From the NCBI GenBank assembly GCA_050946575.1, contig JBMNVB010000008.1, positions 11,026-75,025 on the forward strand: a stretch of 64,000 nucleotides of DNA, given 5' to 3'. Below are positions 54,144-61,924 of the stretch, one piece after another. The position numbers and the translations under genes were made by a program. Source of the stretch: JALCRY01 sp050946575 (GTDB taxonomy: Bacteria; Bacillota; Clostridia; Peptostreptococcales; Anaerovoracaceae). Under the pieces are notes generated by a model, which was given only the letters and a program-made list of their open reading frames with translations, was not told where the DNA came from and did no database searches. Within the stretch, counting starts at the first letter, position 1, and every line of letters starts with the position of its first letter.

Positions 54144-54330
54144 AATGAGCAAAAAAGGTGGGGGAATTTTGTATTTCGAAATTTCCCCACATAAATTTCA
54201 ACGGTTTCGGGGTGCGATCCGGCCGAAAATCGTAATTTCGCCGTTTTGAAAATGATTCAACCGCTCCAGCCCGCAAAAAAAGGTGGGGAAATTTCATATA
54301 TAAAAATTCCCCCACCTTTTTTATCCCATT
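54144..54330 (+). repeat. Family A element, copy A7 (187 bp)
   Basis: Forward orientation, between B3 and B4. The left end AATGAGCA is intact, the right end reads TATCCCATT, matching the altered end of A6. The core reads TTTCAACGGTTTCGG. Confidence 0.85.
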
Positions 54331-54436
54331 CCTGTTTTCGATGCCCCGATTCCGGCGGCCGCCGCGTCTCATTCCTGTTTTCGACGGCCTGATTCTGGCG
54401 ACCTCGAACTTGCCCTCGGAGCCGACCCAGGCACCA

Positions 54437-54609
54437 TTTTTTGTGGCGGCCACCGTGTTTTTTCGATCACTGCACGCAAAAATTTCAACGTTTTCAGGAC
54501 GCCAGCAGCCGGAACCGGCACGAAAATGATGTTTTGACTCCATCAATGCCCGGGATCGTTGAAAATTTTGCGTGCACCGTCGCCATTTTTCGGTCGGCCG
54601 CCACAAAAA
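54437..54609 (+). repeat. Family B element, copy B4 (173 bp)
   Basis: Almost identical to B3 and in the same orientation, including CCATCAATGCCCGG. The 240 bp after it is GC-rich and gene-free. Confidence 0.88.
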
Positions 54610-54759
54610 TGCAGAATCACCCCCGGCCCGGCCCCGCTCCGCACACATGATCTCAGCCCCCGGCCCGGGTCCGGAGCCGGATATATCCGGACCGGATCAT
54701 CCCTCCGCACCGTTTCCCGCACAGACTCTCACCCCACTCCCCTGTTTCTCAGCACATGA

Positions 54760-54788
54760 GAAAGGCCCCTCTTCCGAGGAGCCTTTCC
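54760..54788. terminator. Hairpin downstream of the GNAT gene
   Basis: GAAAGGCCCCTC TTCC GAGGAGCCTTTC is an almost perfect stem 65 bp after the GNAT stop, without a clear U-tract on either strand; it may end or protect the transcript. Confidence 0.5.
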
Positions 54789-54852
54789 CAGTCCGATTAG
54801 TAGTATTGTATGTTGTGAGAGTTGTATAGAGAGAGTTGTATAGAAAGAGTTA

Positions 54853-55452
54853 TCAAATCGTTGTGTCGGCTTCCGGTACCGGAAGTATCGCGGGATCGCA
54901 GCCTTCCGCGGCCGGGGCCGCATCCGGCAGGCGTTCCATGAACTGTCCGGCGTAATCGGTGAAACCGGCTTTCCTGTACAGATGCATTGCATCTTTTGTG
55001 AGCAGTACGCCGCGAAGGTCCTTCAGCTCATCTGATTCCGTGAGCGTGCGGATCAGCTGTTCGCCGGCTCCGTTGCCTCTGTACTCAGGATCGACGACTA
55101 CATCCGTCAGGTAATAGCATGTCGCGTGATCCGAGATCGCTCTCGCGAACCCGATCTGCTTATCGTCCCTCATCGAGAAGATCCCGAAGCACATCGACTT
55201 CATCATAGAGCGTCTTACCTGCGCTTTCGGGCGGTCTTTCCCGAGCTTCGTGAACTTCATGAGATGCATCACATCTTTCATGTTCATATTCTCAAATCCG
55301 GTGAGAACATAGTAAGCGTCGTTACCGTGGATCTCGATTTCCGGATGCAGATTTTTCAGTTTGTCCCTGATCCTGTTTATCAGCAATGTCTGTGTCTCCC
55401 GTATAAAAAATTCTCCTATCTTTCGTATTGTAACTACATTATACACGTTCAT
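54853..55452 (-). CDS. GNAT-family N-acetyltransferase
   Basis: Up to 199 residues with the GNAT acetyl-CoA loop VVVDPEYRGNGAGEQLIRTL and the preceding strand CYYLTDV. The substrate is unknown. The listed ATG (55452) lies inside the strong promoter at 55438-55465, so translation probably begins lower down. AGGAG at about 55413-55417 points to an ATA codon at 55404, and a TTG at 55386 is the nearest standard start. The N-terminal 50 residues are not typical GNAT sequence. It is divergent from the MarR gene and perhaps regulated by it. Confidence 0.8.
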   Translation of the reverse strand: MNVYNVVTIRKIGEFFIRETQTLLINRIRDKLKNLHPEIEIHGNDAYYVLTGFENMNMKDVMHLMKFTKLGKDRPKAQVRRSMMKSMCFGIFSMRDDKQIGFARAISDHATCYYLTDVVVDPEYRGNGAGEQLIRTLTESDELKDLRGVLLTKDAMHLYRKAGFTDYAGQFMERLPDAAPAAEGCDPAILPVPEADTTI

Positions 55453-55465
55453 TGATATTTGTCAA
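55438..55465 (-). promoter_or_regulatory. Strong promoter of the GNAT gene
   Basis: TTGACA (complement of 55460-55465), 16 bp, TATAAT (complement of 55438-55443): perfect consensus boxes. Confidence 0.85.
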
Positions 55466-55485
55466 CAGTTGATATAAATCATTTA

Positions 55486-55539
55486 TTGACTTTCTTGAGT
55501 TTCTAAAGTATATTGAACATATAGAATATTGAAATTCTA
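55486..55539 (+). promoter_or_regulatory. Promoter and likely operator of the MarR gene
   Basis: TTGACT (55486-55491), 17 bp, TATATT (55509-55514). The inverted repeat TAGAATATTGAAATTCTA at 55522-55539 (perfect 6 bp arms) covers the start of transcription and is a fair candidate for autoregulation. Confidence 0.65.
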
Positions 55540-55559
55540 ACTGAAATCGGGGTAGGAAC

Positions 55560-56111
55560 ATGAACGAACAGACAGCGAATGCAAAAATACCGAAAGAATC
55601 AGAAGAAAAGGACAATACCAAAGAGTTCAGTGTAAAAAAGGAAAATCTGATTATCGCGTTCCTTTACATGGTGCCCATTTACAACGGGTACATATATTCG
55701 AACAACGACCTTAAGAAACACAATCTTACAAAGACGCAGTTCCGTGCATTGTTTGTGGTGAACGCAATGCCCGACATTACTATGTCGGATCTCGCGGAGC
55801 AGATCGCCATCTCAAGAGAGCAGGCGACGCGCGCCGTCACTCCGCTCGTCAGAAGAAAACTCATGATAAGGGACGTTGACAGCCTGAACAGACGGCAGCT
55901 GAAAATCAGACTGTCGGACGAAGGCCGCAAATTCGTATACGAACTTGTAGAAGAATTCATTGATACCGCGGAAGAAAAATTCGAGGCCCTTTCGCCGGAT
56001 GAAATTAACGATTTCTATAACGCCATCATGACAGTCACGAGAACGCTCGGGAAAATACATCATCTCGATCATCCCCGCCCGGTCAATTTCGAGCGTCCGG
56101 GTGGCATGTGA
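55560..56111 (+). CDS. MarR-family transcriptional regulator
   Basis: A 183-residue regulator with a charged, probably disordered N-terminal 30 residues and a winged helix: LTKTQFRALFVVNAMPDITMSDLAEQIAISREQATRAVTPLVRRKLM followed by the wing DSLNRRQLKIRLSDEG. GGGTAGGAAC precedes the ATG. It is divergent from the GNAT gene, with overlapping control regions, and is closed by a terminator. Confidence 0.9.
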   Translation: MNEQTANAKIPKESEEKDNTKEFSVKKENLIIAFLYMVPIYNGYIYSNNDLKKHNLTKTQFRALFVVNAMPDITMSDLAEQIAISREQATRAVTPLVRRKLMIRDVDSLNRRQLKIRLSDEGRKFVYELVEEFIDTAEEKFEALSPDEINDFYNAIMTVTRTLGKIHHLDHPRPVNFERPGGM

Positions 56112-56146
56112 ACATCCCGCAGCGGAAATATAATCAGGCAATGCAG

Positions 56147-56177
56147 ACCGGCCGCGGATCAGGCGGCCGGTTTTTTT
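56147..56177 (+). terminator. Terminator of the MarR gene
   Basis: ACCGGCCGC / GCGGCCGGT stem followed by TTTTTTT. Confidence 0.9.
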
Positions 56178-56192
56178 CTGTCTGCCCCGTCC

Positions 56193-57080
56193 TCACTTCG
56201 CCAGTATCTCGTACCCGTCTTCCGTCACGGCCACCTGCACTTCCGCCTGCGCGGACGGAGAGCCGTCGACCGTATAGATCGTCCAGTCATTCGTCGGATC
56301 GACAAAAATATCGTGCTTCCCGGCATTGATCATAGGCTCGATCGTGAACACCATGCCCGGCGCCATCAGCATCTCCTCGCCGCGATGCGAGACATAGCTG
56401 ACCCACGGCTCCTCGTGGAACTCCAGCCCGACGCCGTGCCCTCCGACCTCTTCAACTACAGAGAATCCGCACGACTTGACGTAGTCGTTCACGGCCTGCC
56501 CCATGTCGCCGAGGCAGTGCCACGGGCTCACCTCCGCGAGTCCGCGCCTTATCGCTTCATAGACGCAGTCCACGAGTTTCCGCTTTTCTTCATCTATCTC
56601 ACCAATGCAGAACATCCTGGATGAGTCGGAATAGTAGCCGTTAAGAATCGTGGAAACGTCAACATTAATGATGTCTCCCTCCTTCAGCACGACCGTTTCG
56701 CTCGGGATGCCGTGGCACACCTGGTCGTTCACCGACGTGCACACGCTCTTCGGGAATCCCTCGTAATCGAGCGGCGCCGGGATGCCGCCGAGCTCGCGAG
56801 TCTTATCGTCGACGATCCTGTTTATATCTTCGGTCGTCATGCCGGCCCCGATTTTTTCCGCAACGCAGTCAAGTACCGCGATATTCACGAGCCCGCTCTT
56901 CCTGATCCCTTCGATCTGCTCCGGCGTCTTGATGATCTCGCGCGGCGGGACAATGACCCCGCGCTCTGCGAACATCTCTATCTTCTGATCAAAACTGAAA
57001 TGGCATTTCTTGTACTTCTTCCCGCTGCCGCACCAGCACGGGTCGTTTCTGCCGATCTTCTTTTCCGTGTTTTTGAACAT
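56193..57080 (-). CDS. map: Type I methionine aminopeptidase with N-terminal SEC-C motif
   Basis: Removes the initiator methionine from new proteins. The 295-residue protein starts with a SEC-C zinc motif (RNDPCWCGSGKKYKKCH, Cys15/17, Cys26, His27), a known variant thought to help ribosome or nascent-chain binding. The pita-bread domain follows with INVDVSTILNGYYSDSSR (two Asp ligands), GHGVGLEFHEEP, FTIEPMI and SAQAEVQV (Glu ligand). It stands alone on its strand. Confidence 0.93.
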   Translation of the reverse strand: MFKNTEKKIGRNDPCWCGSGKKYKKCHFSFDQKIEMFAERGVIVPPREIIKTPEQIEGIRKSGLVNIAVLDCVAEKIGAGMTTEDINRIVDDKTRELGGIPAPLDYEGFPKSVCTSVNDQVCHGIPSETVVLKEGDIINVDVSTILNGYYSDSSRMFCIGEIDEEKRKLVDCVYEAIRRGLAEVSPWHCLGDMGQAVNDYVKSCGFSVVEEVGGHGVGLEFHEEPWVSYVSHRGEEMLMAPGMVFTIEPMINAGKHDIFVDPTNDWTIYTVDGSPSAQAEVQVAVTEDGYEILAK

Positions 57081-57195
57081 TGATTCTTCCTTTCGTCAGC
57101 GTTTCTATTATACTCCAAATCAATGCGCTGTAAAAGAAGGCGCGGGGCGCCTCCTTTCCTGCAGTAATAATGGATATATAAACGGATCTGTGAGC

Positions 57196-58371
57196 TTAGT
57201 GATGGAAAAGACGCATGCCCGTGAAGCACATCGCCATGCCGTATTCGTCGCACGCCTGTATCACGAGATCGTCCCTGATGCTGCCGCCCGGCTCCGCTAT
57301 GTACTTGACGCCGCTCTTCTCCGCGCGGTCGATATTGTCGCTGAACGGGAAGAACGCGTCGGATCCGAGCGATACGTTATCATTCTTATCGAGCCACGCG
57401 CGCTGCTGCTCCGGCGTGAAGCGGTCCGGCTGCACCGTGAAATAGCGCTGCCATCTTCCCTCGCCGATGACATCTTCCCAGTCCTCGCCGATGAAATTGT
57501 CTATGGCATTGTCCCTGTCCGGACGGCCTATATCTTCCCTGAACGGAAGCTCCAGCACCTGCGGCGACTGGCGGAGGAACCACTTGTCCGCCTTGCTGCC
57601 CGCGAGGCGCGTGCAGTGCACTCTTGACTGCTGGCCGGCCCCGATGCCGATCGCCTGTCCGCCCTTCACGAAGCACACGGAGTTCGACTGCGTGTACTTG
57701 AGCGTGATGAGGGAGATCATGAGGTCTATCAATGCATCGTCCGGGATGTCCTTGTTCTTCGTTACGACGTTCGAAAGGAGGGCGCGGTCTATCACGAACT
57801 CGTTCCTGCCCTGCTCGAATGTCACGCCGAACACCTGCTTCCTCTCAACGGGATCGGGCCTGTAATCCGGATCCATTTTGAGGATGCAGTATCCGCCCTT
57901 CCTTTTCGTCCTGAGGAGCTCGAGCGCGTCGTCATCGTAATCCGGCGCTATCACTCCGTCTGAAACTTCTCTCTTGATTATCCTCGCGGTCTCGATGTCG
58001 CACTTGTCGGAAAGCGAAATGAAATCTCCGAACGACGACATCCTGTCCGCGCCTCTCGCTCTCGCATAGGCGCAGGCGAGCGGAGAGAGTTCTCCGAGGT
58101 CGTCCACCCAGTAGATTTTCGCCTCTATATCCGAAAGAGGTTTCCCGACCGCGGCGCCAGCCGGCGATACGTGCTTGAACGAAGTCGCAGCCGGCATGCC
58201 TGTCGCCCTTTTCAGTTCGCTGACGAGCTGCCAGCCGTTCAGGGCGTCGAGCAGATTGATATATCCCGGCTTTCCGTTAAGCACTGTTACCGGGAGTTCG
58301 CCGTGCTCCATGAACACGCGCGACGGTTTCTGATTCGGATTGCATCCGTATTTAAGTTCCATTTCTTTCAT
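57196..58371 (-). CDS. Stand-alone AICAR formyltransferase (PurH C-domain type)
   Basis: Adds the formyl group to AICAR, the ninth step of purine synthesis. The 391-residue protein covers only the transformylase part of PurH: KYGCNPNQKPSRV at the start, then ATSFKHVSPAGAAVG, and GIGAGQQSRVHCTRLAG near the C-terminus. The N-terminal IMP cyclohydrolase domain of ordinary PurH is missing; that step is supplied by the PurO-like protein encoded 11 bp upstream. Both genes lie under a ZTP riboswitch, whose ligand ZTP signals AICAR build-up. Confidence 0.92.
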   Translation of the reverse strand: MKEMELKYGCNPNQKPSRVFMEHGELPVTVLNGKPGYINLLDALNGWQLVSELKRATGMPAATSFKHVSPAGAAVGKPLSDIEAKIYWVDDLGELSPLACAYARARGADRMSSFGDFISLSDKCDIETARIIKREVSDGVIAPDYDDDALELLRTKRKGGYCILKMDPDYRPDPVERKQVFGVTFEQGRNEFVIDRALLSNVVTKNKDIPDDALIDLMISLITLKYTQSNSVCFVKGGQAIGIGAGQQSRVHCTRLAGSKADKWFLRQSPQVLELPFREDIGRPDRDNAIDNFIGEDWEDVIGEGRWQRYFTVQPDRFTPEQQRAWLDKNDNVSLGSDAFFPFSDNIDRAEKSGVKYIAEPGGSIRDDLVIQACDEYGMAMCFTGMRLFHH

Positions 58372-58382
58372 GATCTTTCTCC

Positions 58383-59096
58383 CTATTTATTTTTGTTCAC
58401 GATACGTGTCTCAGTCTCTCCGGTCTCTATATCGATGTATCTCACAAACAGCGAGACCTTATTGTCTTCATTGAGCCCGTTCCAGATCTCGTCTGTGAGA
58501 TCGTCGATGCCGCCCCTGATCTTCACGGGCGTCGGCTCTCCTTCGAACGACGGCAGCGGATCCCCGTCGCCGACATATGTGTGGATAAGCCTTCCGACTC
58601 CGGGCTTCGGATCGGAATAATCGAACGTGTATCTGAGACACGACGACGGATCTCCGTTGTCGCTCTTCAGTATCGAAAGCCTGTATCCGCATTTCCCGCT
58701 GCAGACATCTATTATCCCGGAAATCCTCGGCGTGAAGTTCGGCTCGTCGGGCTCGAACTCGCGCGACTCGAGACATTCGGTGAACGTTTTCCCAGCATTG
58801 ATTCCTTCATAAATCGTATCCGTCTGGTCGCCGTTCGTAACGATAGTGTATCTTCCCGAAACTCTGACCGGAGCGTAGATGATAAGGCTCGGGTCCTTCA
58901 TTTTCGCGGGGTCGTGCGCCTGCGTGCGTATGCCGTCGCCCTCCGTCACGAACACTCTGTTTCTGCTGTTCTCGCTGCGGCCCATGATGAAATATCCTGT
59001 GACGGCGTATCTGCCGTCTTCGGAGACCCCGATCACGATGCCTCTTCCGGGATAGACGTTCCCGGCCAGCGTTCTGCCAAGATCCTTGCAATCCAT
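58383..59096 (-). CDS. purO: PurO-like IMP cyclohydrolase
   Basis: Closes FAICAR to IMP, the last step of purine synthesis. The 237-residue protein resembles the archaeal-type PurO family (IMP_cyclohyd): YPGRGIVIGVSEDGRYAVTGYFIMGRSENSRNRVF at the N-terminus and a long central region before IYEGINAGKTFTECLESREFEPDEPNFTPRISG. GGAGGTTACAA precedes the ATG at 59096; the frame continues to 59162, inside the terminator hairpin of the riboswitch, and is not used. Pairing of PurO with a stand-alone AICAR formyltransferase replaces bifunctional PurH. Confidence 0.9.
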   Translation of the reverse strand: MDCKDLGRTLAGNVYPGRGIVIGVSEDGRYAVTGYFIMGRSENSRNRVFVTEGDGIRTQAHDPAKMKDPSLIIYAPVRVSGRYTIVTNGDQTDTIYEGINAGKTFTECLESREFEPDEPNFTPRISGIIDVCSGKCGYRLSILKSDNGDPSSCLRYTFDYSDPKPGVGRLIHTYVGDGDPLPSFEGEPTPVKIRGGIDDLTDEIWNGLNEDNKVSLFVRYIDIETGETETRIVNKNK

Positions 59097-59140
59097 TTGT
59101 AACCTCCGTTTTCGAATGACGCCCCGGCTTCCGGGAAAAC

Positions 59141-59242
59141 AAAAAACCGCCCGGGAAACCAAAGCTGCCCAGGCGGTCGACTCCTATATCGCCTCCGCGC
59201 TCCATGTGGTTATTTCCACCGTTCCGCCAGTCGCGCGGGGCA
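59141..59242 (-). ncRNA. ZTP (pfl) riboswitch with terminator expression platform
   Basis: The minus-strand leader reads CCGCGCGACTGGCGG, then GGTGGAAATAACCAC, GGAGCGCGG and, after a linker, GACCGCCTGGGCAGC. These match the pfl-motif pattern: P1 by CCGCGC/GCGCGG, the GGTGG/CCAC stem, and the pseudoknot GGCGG/CCGCC with the hallmark CCGCCTGGGC. The segment ACCGCCTGGG can instead pair with CCCGGGCGGT followed by TTTTTT (59141-59177), a terminator that excludes the pseudoknot. ZTP binding should therefore allow read-through into purO and the AICAR formyltransferase gene. Confidence 0.9.
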
Positions 59243-59249
59243 CAATACA

Positions 59250-59278
59250 AACATACACTATCGCGGCGGCGGATGCAA
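59250..59278 (-). promoter_or_regulatory. Promoter of the ZTP-controlled purine operon
   Basis: TTGCAT (complement of 59273-59278), 17 bp, TATGTT (complement of 59250-59255); the start site would fall just at the aptamer's 5' end. Confidence 0.75.
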
Positions 59279-59364
59279 GAGTGAAATTGTTTCATGCATG
59301 TACTGCTTCCTTATTATCTGTTCACATGCGGAGGTGATCGGGAATCAGTTCTTTGTCATATTTA

Positions 59365-59817
59365 TCAGTATCTCGGTTTGTCCTTGATCTCGTTATAGTA
59401 AGCCACGAGGCCGATTTCCTTGATGCGCTTGTTTATCGCGACTGAACGGTTATAGAGGTTTTCGTCCAGACCGGTATGGTCGCACGGGAATTCGTCACAC
59501 TGATAGCAGAAGTCCACACCCTTCTCCTCGCAGCAGGAACGGACCTTGCAGGTCTTGTAGAACTTGCATTTTTCCTTCCTGCATCCGCCGCATTCAGCGC
59601 ATGCGATATAATCGAGAAGTTCCGCGAACTCCGGATATTTATCGAATACCGGATCCAGAGCCTTTGAGAACCGCTCCGCATACGGAGCGAAATCTCCGAG
59701 ATTCTCCTTCAGTTTTCCCGCGGCGTCGTGGATATCGCCTTTTGTAAACGCGAAGCATTTTCCGCAGTGCAGTCCGCACGGTGCTATTCTTTCCATCGCT
59801 GTATCATGATCTGTCAT
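59365..59817 (-). CDS. DUF3795-type cysteine-rich protein
   Basis: A 150-residue protein with many cysteines: APCGLHCGKCFAF near the N-terminus, then CAECGGCRKEKCKFYKTCKVRSCC and CYQCDEFPCD, as in the DUF3795 family, which probably binds zinc or an iron-sulfur centre. The role is unknown. The ATG at 59817 has GGAGGAGAAATAA upstream and overlaps the neighbourhood of the cupin stop (59819), so the two genes are coupled. Confidence 0.82.
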   Translation of the reverse strand: MTDHDTAMERIAPCGLHCGKCFAFTKGDIHDAAGKLKENLGDFAPYAERFSKALDPVFDKYPEFAELLDYIACAECGGCRKEKCKFYKTCKVRSCCEEKGVDFCYQCDEFPCDHTGLDENLYNRSVAINKRIKEIGLVAYYNEIKDKPRY

Positions 59818-59818
59818 T

Positions 59819-60193
59819 TTATTTCTCCTCCTTTGAATCTTCTTCGTCATTTTTGGAAAGCTCCATCAGGAAGTCTTCCCTGACAGGCGCGAACACGTCG
59901 AAGTTTATCACGGGCTCGTCACCAATAACTCGGAAATCATGTTCAGTGTTGCTCGGCACATAGACCATGTCCCCCGGGCCCATCCGGAAGGTCTCATCTC
60001 CAACGTCCACCTCTGCCGTTCCCGAGAAGATCGTCAGGATCTGCTCATGGGGATGCTTGTGCCGGAACGGCGGGAAACCCGGATACACAGTGTTCCTGAC
60101 TAACATCGTCTTCTGCCCGGTCATGACCTGGCGCTCTGCGCGCTGATTGAATGTCGTCCTTTTCAGCTGTTCAAAACGTACTACTTTTGCCAT
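59819..60193 (-). CDS. Cupin-domain protein
   Basis: A 124-residue single beta-barrel cupin. Motif 1 is FRHKHPHEQILTIFSGTAEV and motif 2 is GDMVYVPSNTEHDFRV, together giving the histidine/glutamate metal site. A small metalloenzyme or sensor of a sugar acid or similar metabolite is likely. It lies between the aldolase and DUF3795 genes, 15 and 1 bp apart. GAAGGAGGGATGG precedes the ATG. Confidence 0.85.
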   Translation of the reverse strand: MAKVVRFEQLKRTTFNQRAERQVMTGQKTMLVRNTVYPGFPPFRHKHPHEQILTIFSGTAEVDVGDETFRMGPGDMVYVPSNTEHDFRVIGDEPVINFDVFAPVREDFLMELSKNDEEDSKEEK

Positions 60194-60208
60194 TTTCCAT
60201 CCCTCCTT

Positions 60209-60994
60209 CTATTGATTGTCCGGGGCCGTTCTGACCTGCGCCAGACTGCCGCGGCAGGCGTCGATCAGTATCTGCACATCGGTGCCGATCGCGGGGCTTT
60301 GATAGCCCATGGCCAGATGCTCCAGAGCCGTGCCCGGACTGTTTGAAAAGATAAACGAATATTTTCCGTTCTGTCTGCACACATTGGCTATATGGATCAG
60401 GGTATCCTTAAAGGTCCCTGTATCAAATACTCCCGGCGCACCCAGCGCCACCGAGAGATCGTACGGACCGACAAAGATTCCGTCAACGCCTTCTATCTTT
60501 ACGATCTCCTCCAGATTATCGAGAAACTCGGCCGTTTCGCACATGGGCAGCAGCATCGTCTCTGCATTGCTGACCTCAAAATATCCGGTCAGATCTTTCG
60601 CGTAGTCTTCATAACCGTAGCCGGCTTCCCTGCTCTGCGCGAAGCCGCGGTCTCCGACAGGCTGATACTTCCCGTATTCGACCACCCTTCTGACTTCGTC
60701 GGCAGTCCTAAGGCAAGGGATCACCAGCGCTTCCGCCCCGCAGTCCAGCATTTTCAGTATCGACGGCCGCGTGGTATCCTTCACTCTTACAAAAGGCGTC
60801 AGATCATGCAGCTTAGCGGTGCGGATCATGTTCACGACGCCCTCCGTATCCACCGGGCTGTGCTCCGAATCAATGATCGCATAATCCAATCCGCTGTACC
60901 CCAGGCACTCCATCACTGTATCGCTGGAGGACCATACAAATGTCCCGAATACATTTTCCCCGGACTGCAGTTTCGCCTTTACATTGTTCTTCAT
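60209..60994 (-). CDS. HpcH/HpaI-family aldolase
   Basis: A 261-residue class II pyruvate aldolase of the 2-keto-3-deoxy/4-hydroxy-2-oxoheptanedioate group, which splits 2-oxo-3-deoxy acids into pyruvate and an aldehyde. DYAIIDSEHSP, the RVKD arginine strand, MLDCGAEALVIPCLRTADE, PMCETAEFLDNLEEI (metal Glu) and GIFVGPYDLSVALG (metal Asp) are all visible. With the cupin and the divergent GntR regulator it looks like a small sugar-acid or aromatic-acid catabolic unit without its transporter or dehydratase. Confidence 0.87.
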   Translation of the reverse strand: MKNNVKAKLQSGENVFGTFVWSSSDTVMECLGYSGLDYAIIDSEHSPVDTEGVVNMIRTAKLHDLTPFVRVKDTTRPSILKMLDCGAEALVIPCLRTADEVRRVVEYGKYQPVGDRGFAQSREAGYGYEDYAKDLTGYFEVSNAETMLLPMCETAEFLDNLEEIVKIEGVDGIFVGPYDLSVALGAPGVFDTGTFKDTLIHIANVCRQNGKYSFIFSNSPGTALEHLAMGYQSPAIGTDVQILIDACRGSLAQVRTAPDNQ

Positions 60995-61141
60995 TGCCCG
61001 TTTCCTCCTTCCGGCATTTCCTTTTTCGATTTTATTTTAGAAACGGCCGGAAATTGTGTCAAAAAAAAAGCAATGCCGGGCCCATTAAAAAAAGAGCACT
61101 TTTAAAAAGCCGGTTCCCGAGAATATGCCGCGGAATGATTC

Positions 61142-61171
61142 TTCAAAAAGTCTGCGCCGTTGTGATATAAT
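61142..61171 (+). promoter_or_regulatory. Promoter of the GntR-family gene
   Basis: TTCAAA (61142-61147), 18 bp, TATAAT (61166-61171). Transcription would start near 61178, so the codons between 61125 and 61178 are not translated. Confidence 0.6.
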
Positions 61172-61199
61172 TGCCTCAATCAGTATATTTCCGAAAAAA

Positions 61200-61883
61200 A
61201 TGCCTGTGATCCGAAAAACTATGGAAAAAAAGTATTTTAGCGAAGACGATTTATTCGAACCTATCAATGAAAAGGTCTACAAGTATCTGTATAATGCGAT
61301 CATAAATCTCGAATACAGGCCGGGCGCCGTCCTGGTCGAATCGAAGATCGCGGCAGATCTGAATATCAGCCGGTCACCCGTGAAGGCCGCCCTGGAGCGC
61401 CTGGAACGGCAGAATCTCGTGGAGAATCCTTACGGAAAAAGTCCGCGTGTCGCCGGCATCCGGTACGAAGACTGCGCAGCTCTGCTGGAGGCCCGCCGCG
61501 GCATAGAGGGATGGGCCGCCTACTACGCGGCGTACAGGATCACCGACGAGGAACTGGATCAGCTCCACAGCATACTTTTGCAGTTCCAAATCAAAGAGGA
61601 CGTCCCCGATGCAGACGAATATGCCCGCATAGACGCATATTTCCACGGGTGCATCATCAAGTCCTCCCGCAGCAAGTATCTGATAGACGCATATAAACTG
61701 ATACAGGCAAACCTTCTGCGCTACCGGATATACATCATGCGCAGGCTCGATATAGCCGGACTGCATGAGTATGAACACCATCTGCCGGTCTACTGCGCAT
61801 TGAAAAACCACTGTTCCACTCTGGCGAAGGATGAAATCATCGCTTCCATCGACCATATGACATCAGCCATGCGCTATTTATGA
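61200..61883 (+). CDS. GntR-family transcriptional regulator, FadR subgroup
   Basis: A regulator of 227 residues with an N-terminal winged helix (YRPGAVLVESKIAADLNISRSPVKAALERLERQNLVENPYGKSPRVAGI) and an all-helical FCD ligand domain (LLEARRGIEGWAAYYAAYR, DAYFHGCIIKSSRSKYL). The start is uncertain: ATGs at 61200 and 61221 both lack a ribosome site. It is divergent from the aldolase operon and probably represses it, with a sugar acid or carboxylate as likely ligand. Confidence 0.85.
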   Translation: MPVIRKTMEKKYFSEDDLFEPINEKVYKYLYNAIINLEYRPGAVLVESKIAADLNISRSPVKAALERLERQNLVENPYGKSPRVAGIRYEDCAALLEARRGIEGWAAYYAAYRITDEELDQLHSILLQFQIKEDVPDADEYARIDAYFHGCIIKSSRSKYLIDAYKLIQANLLRYRIYIMRRLDIAGLHEYEHHLPVYCALKNHCSTLAKDEIIASIDHMTSAMRYL

Positions 61884-61924
61884 TCGTCCCCGGAACGGAA
61901 ATATGTCCCGGCGCACTGCATTGA

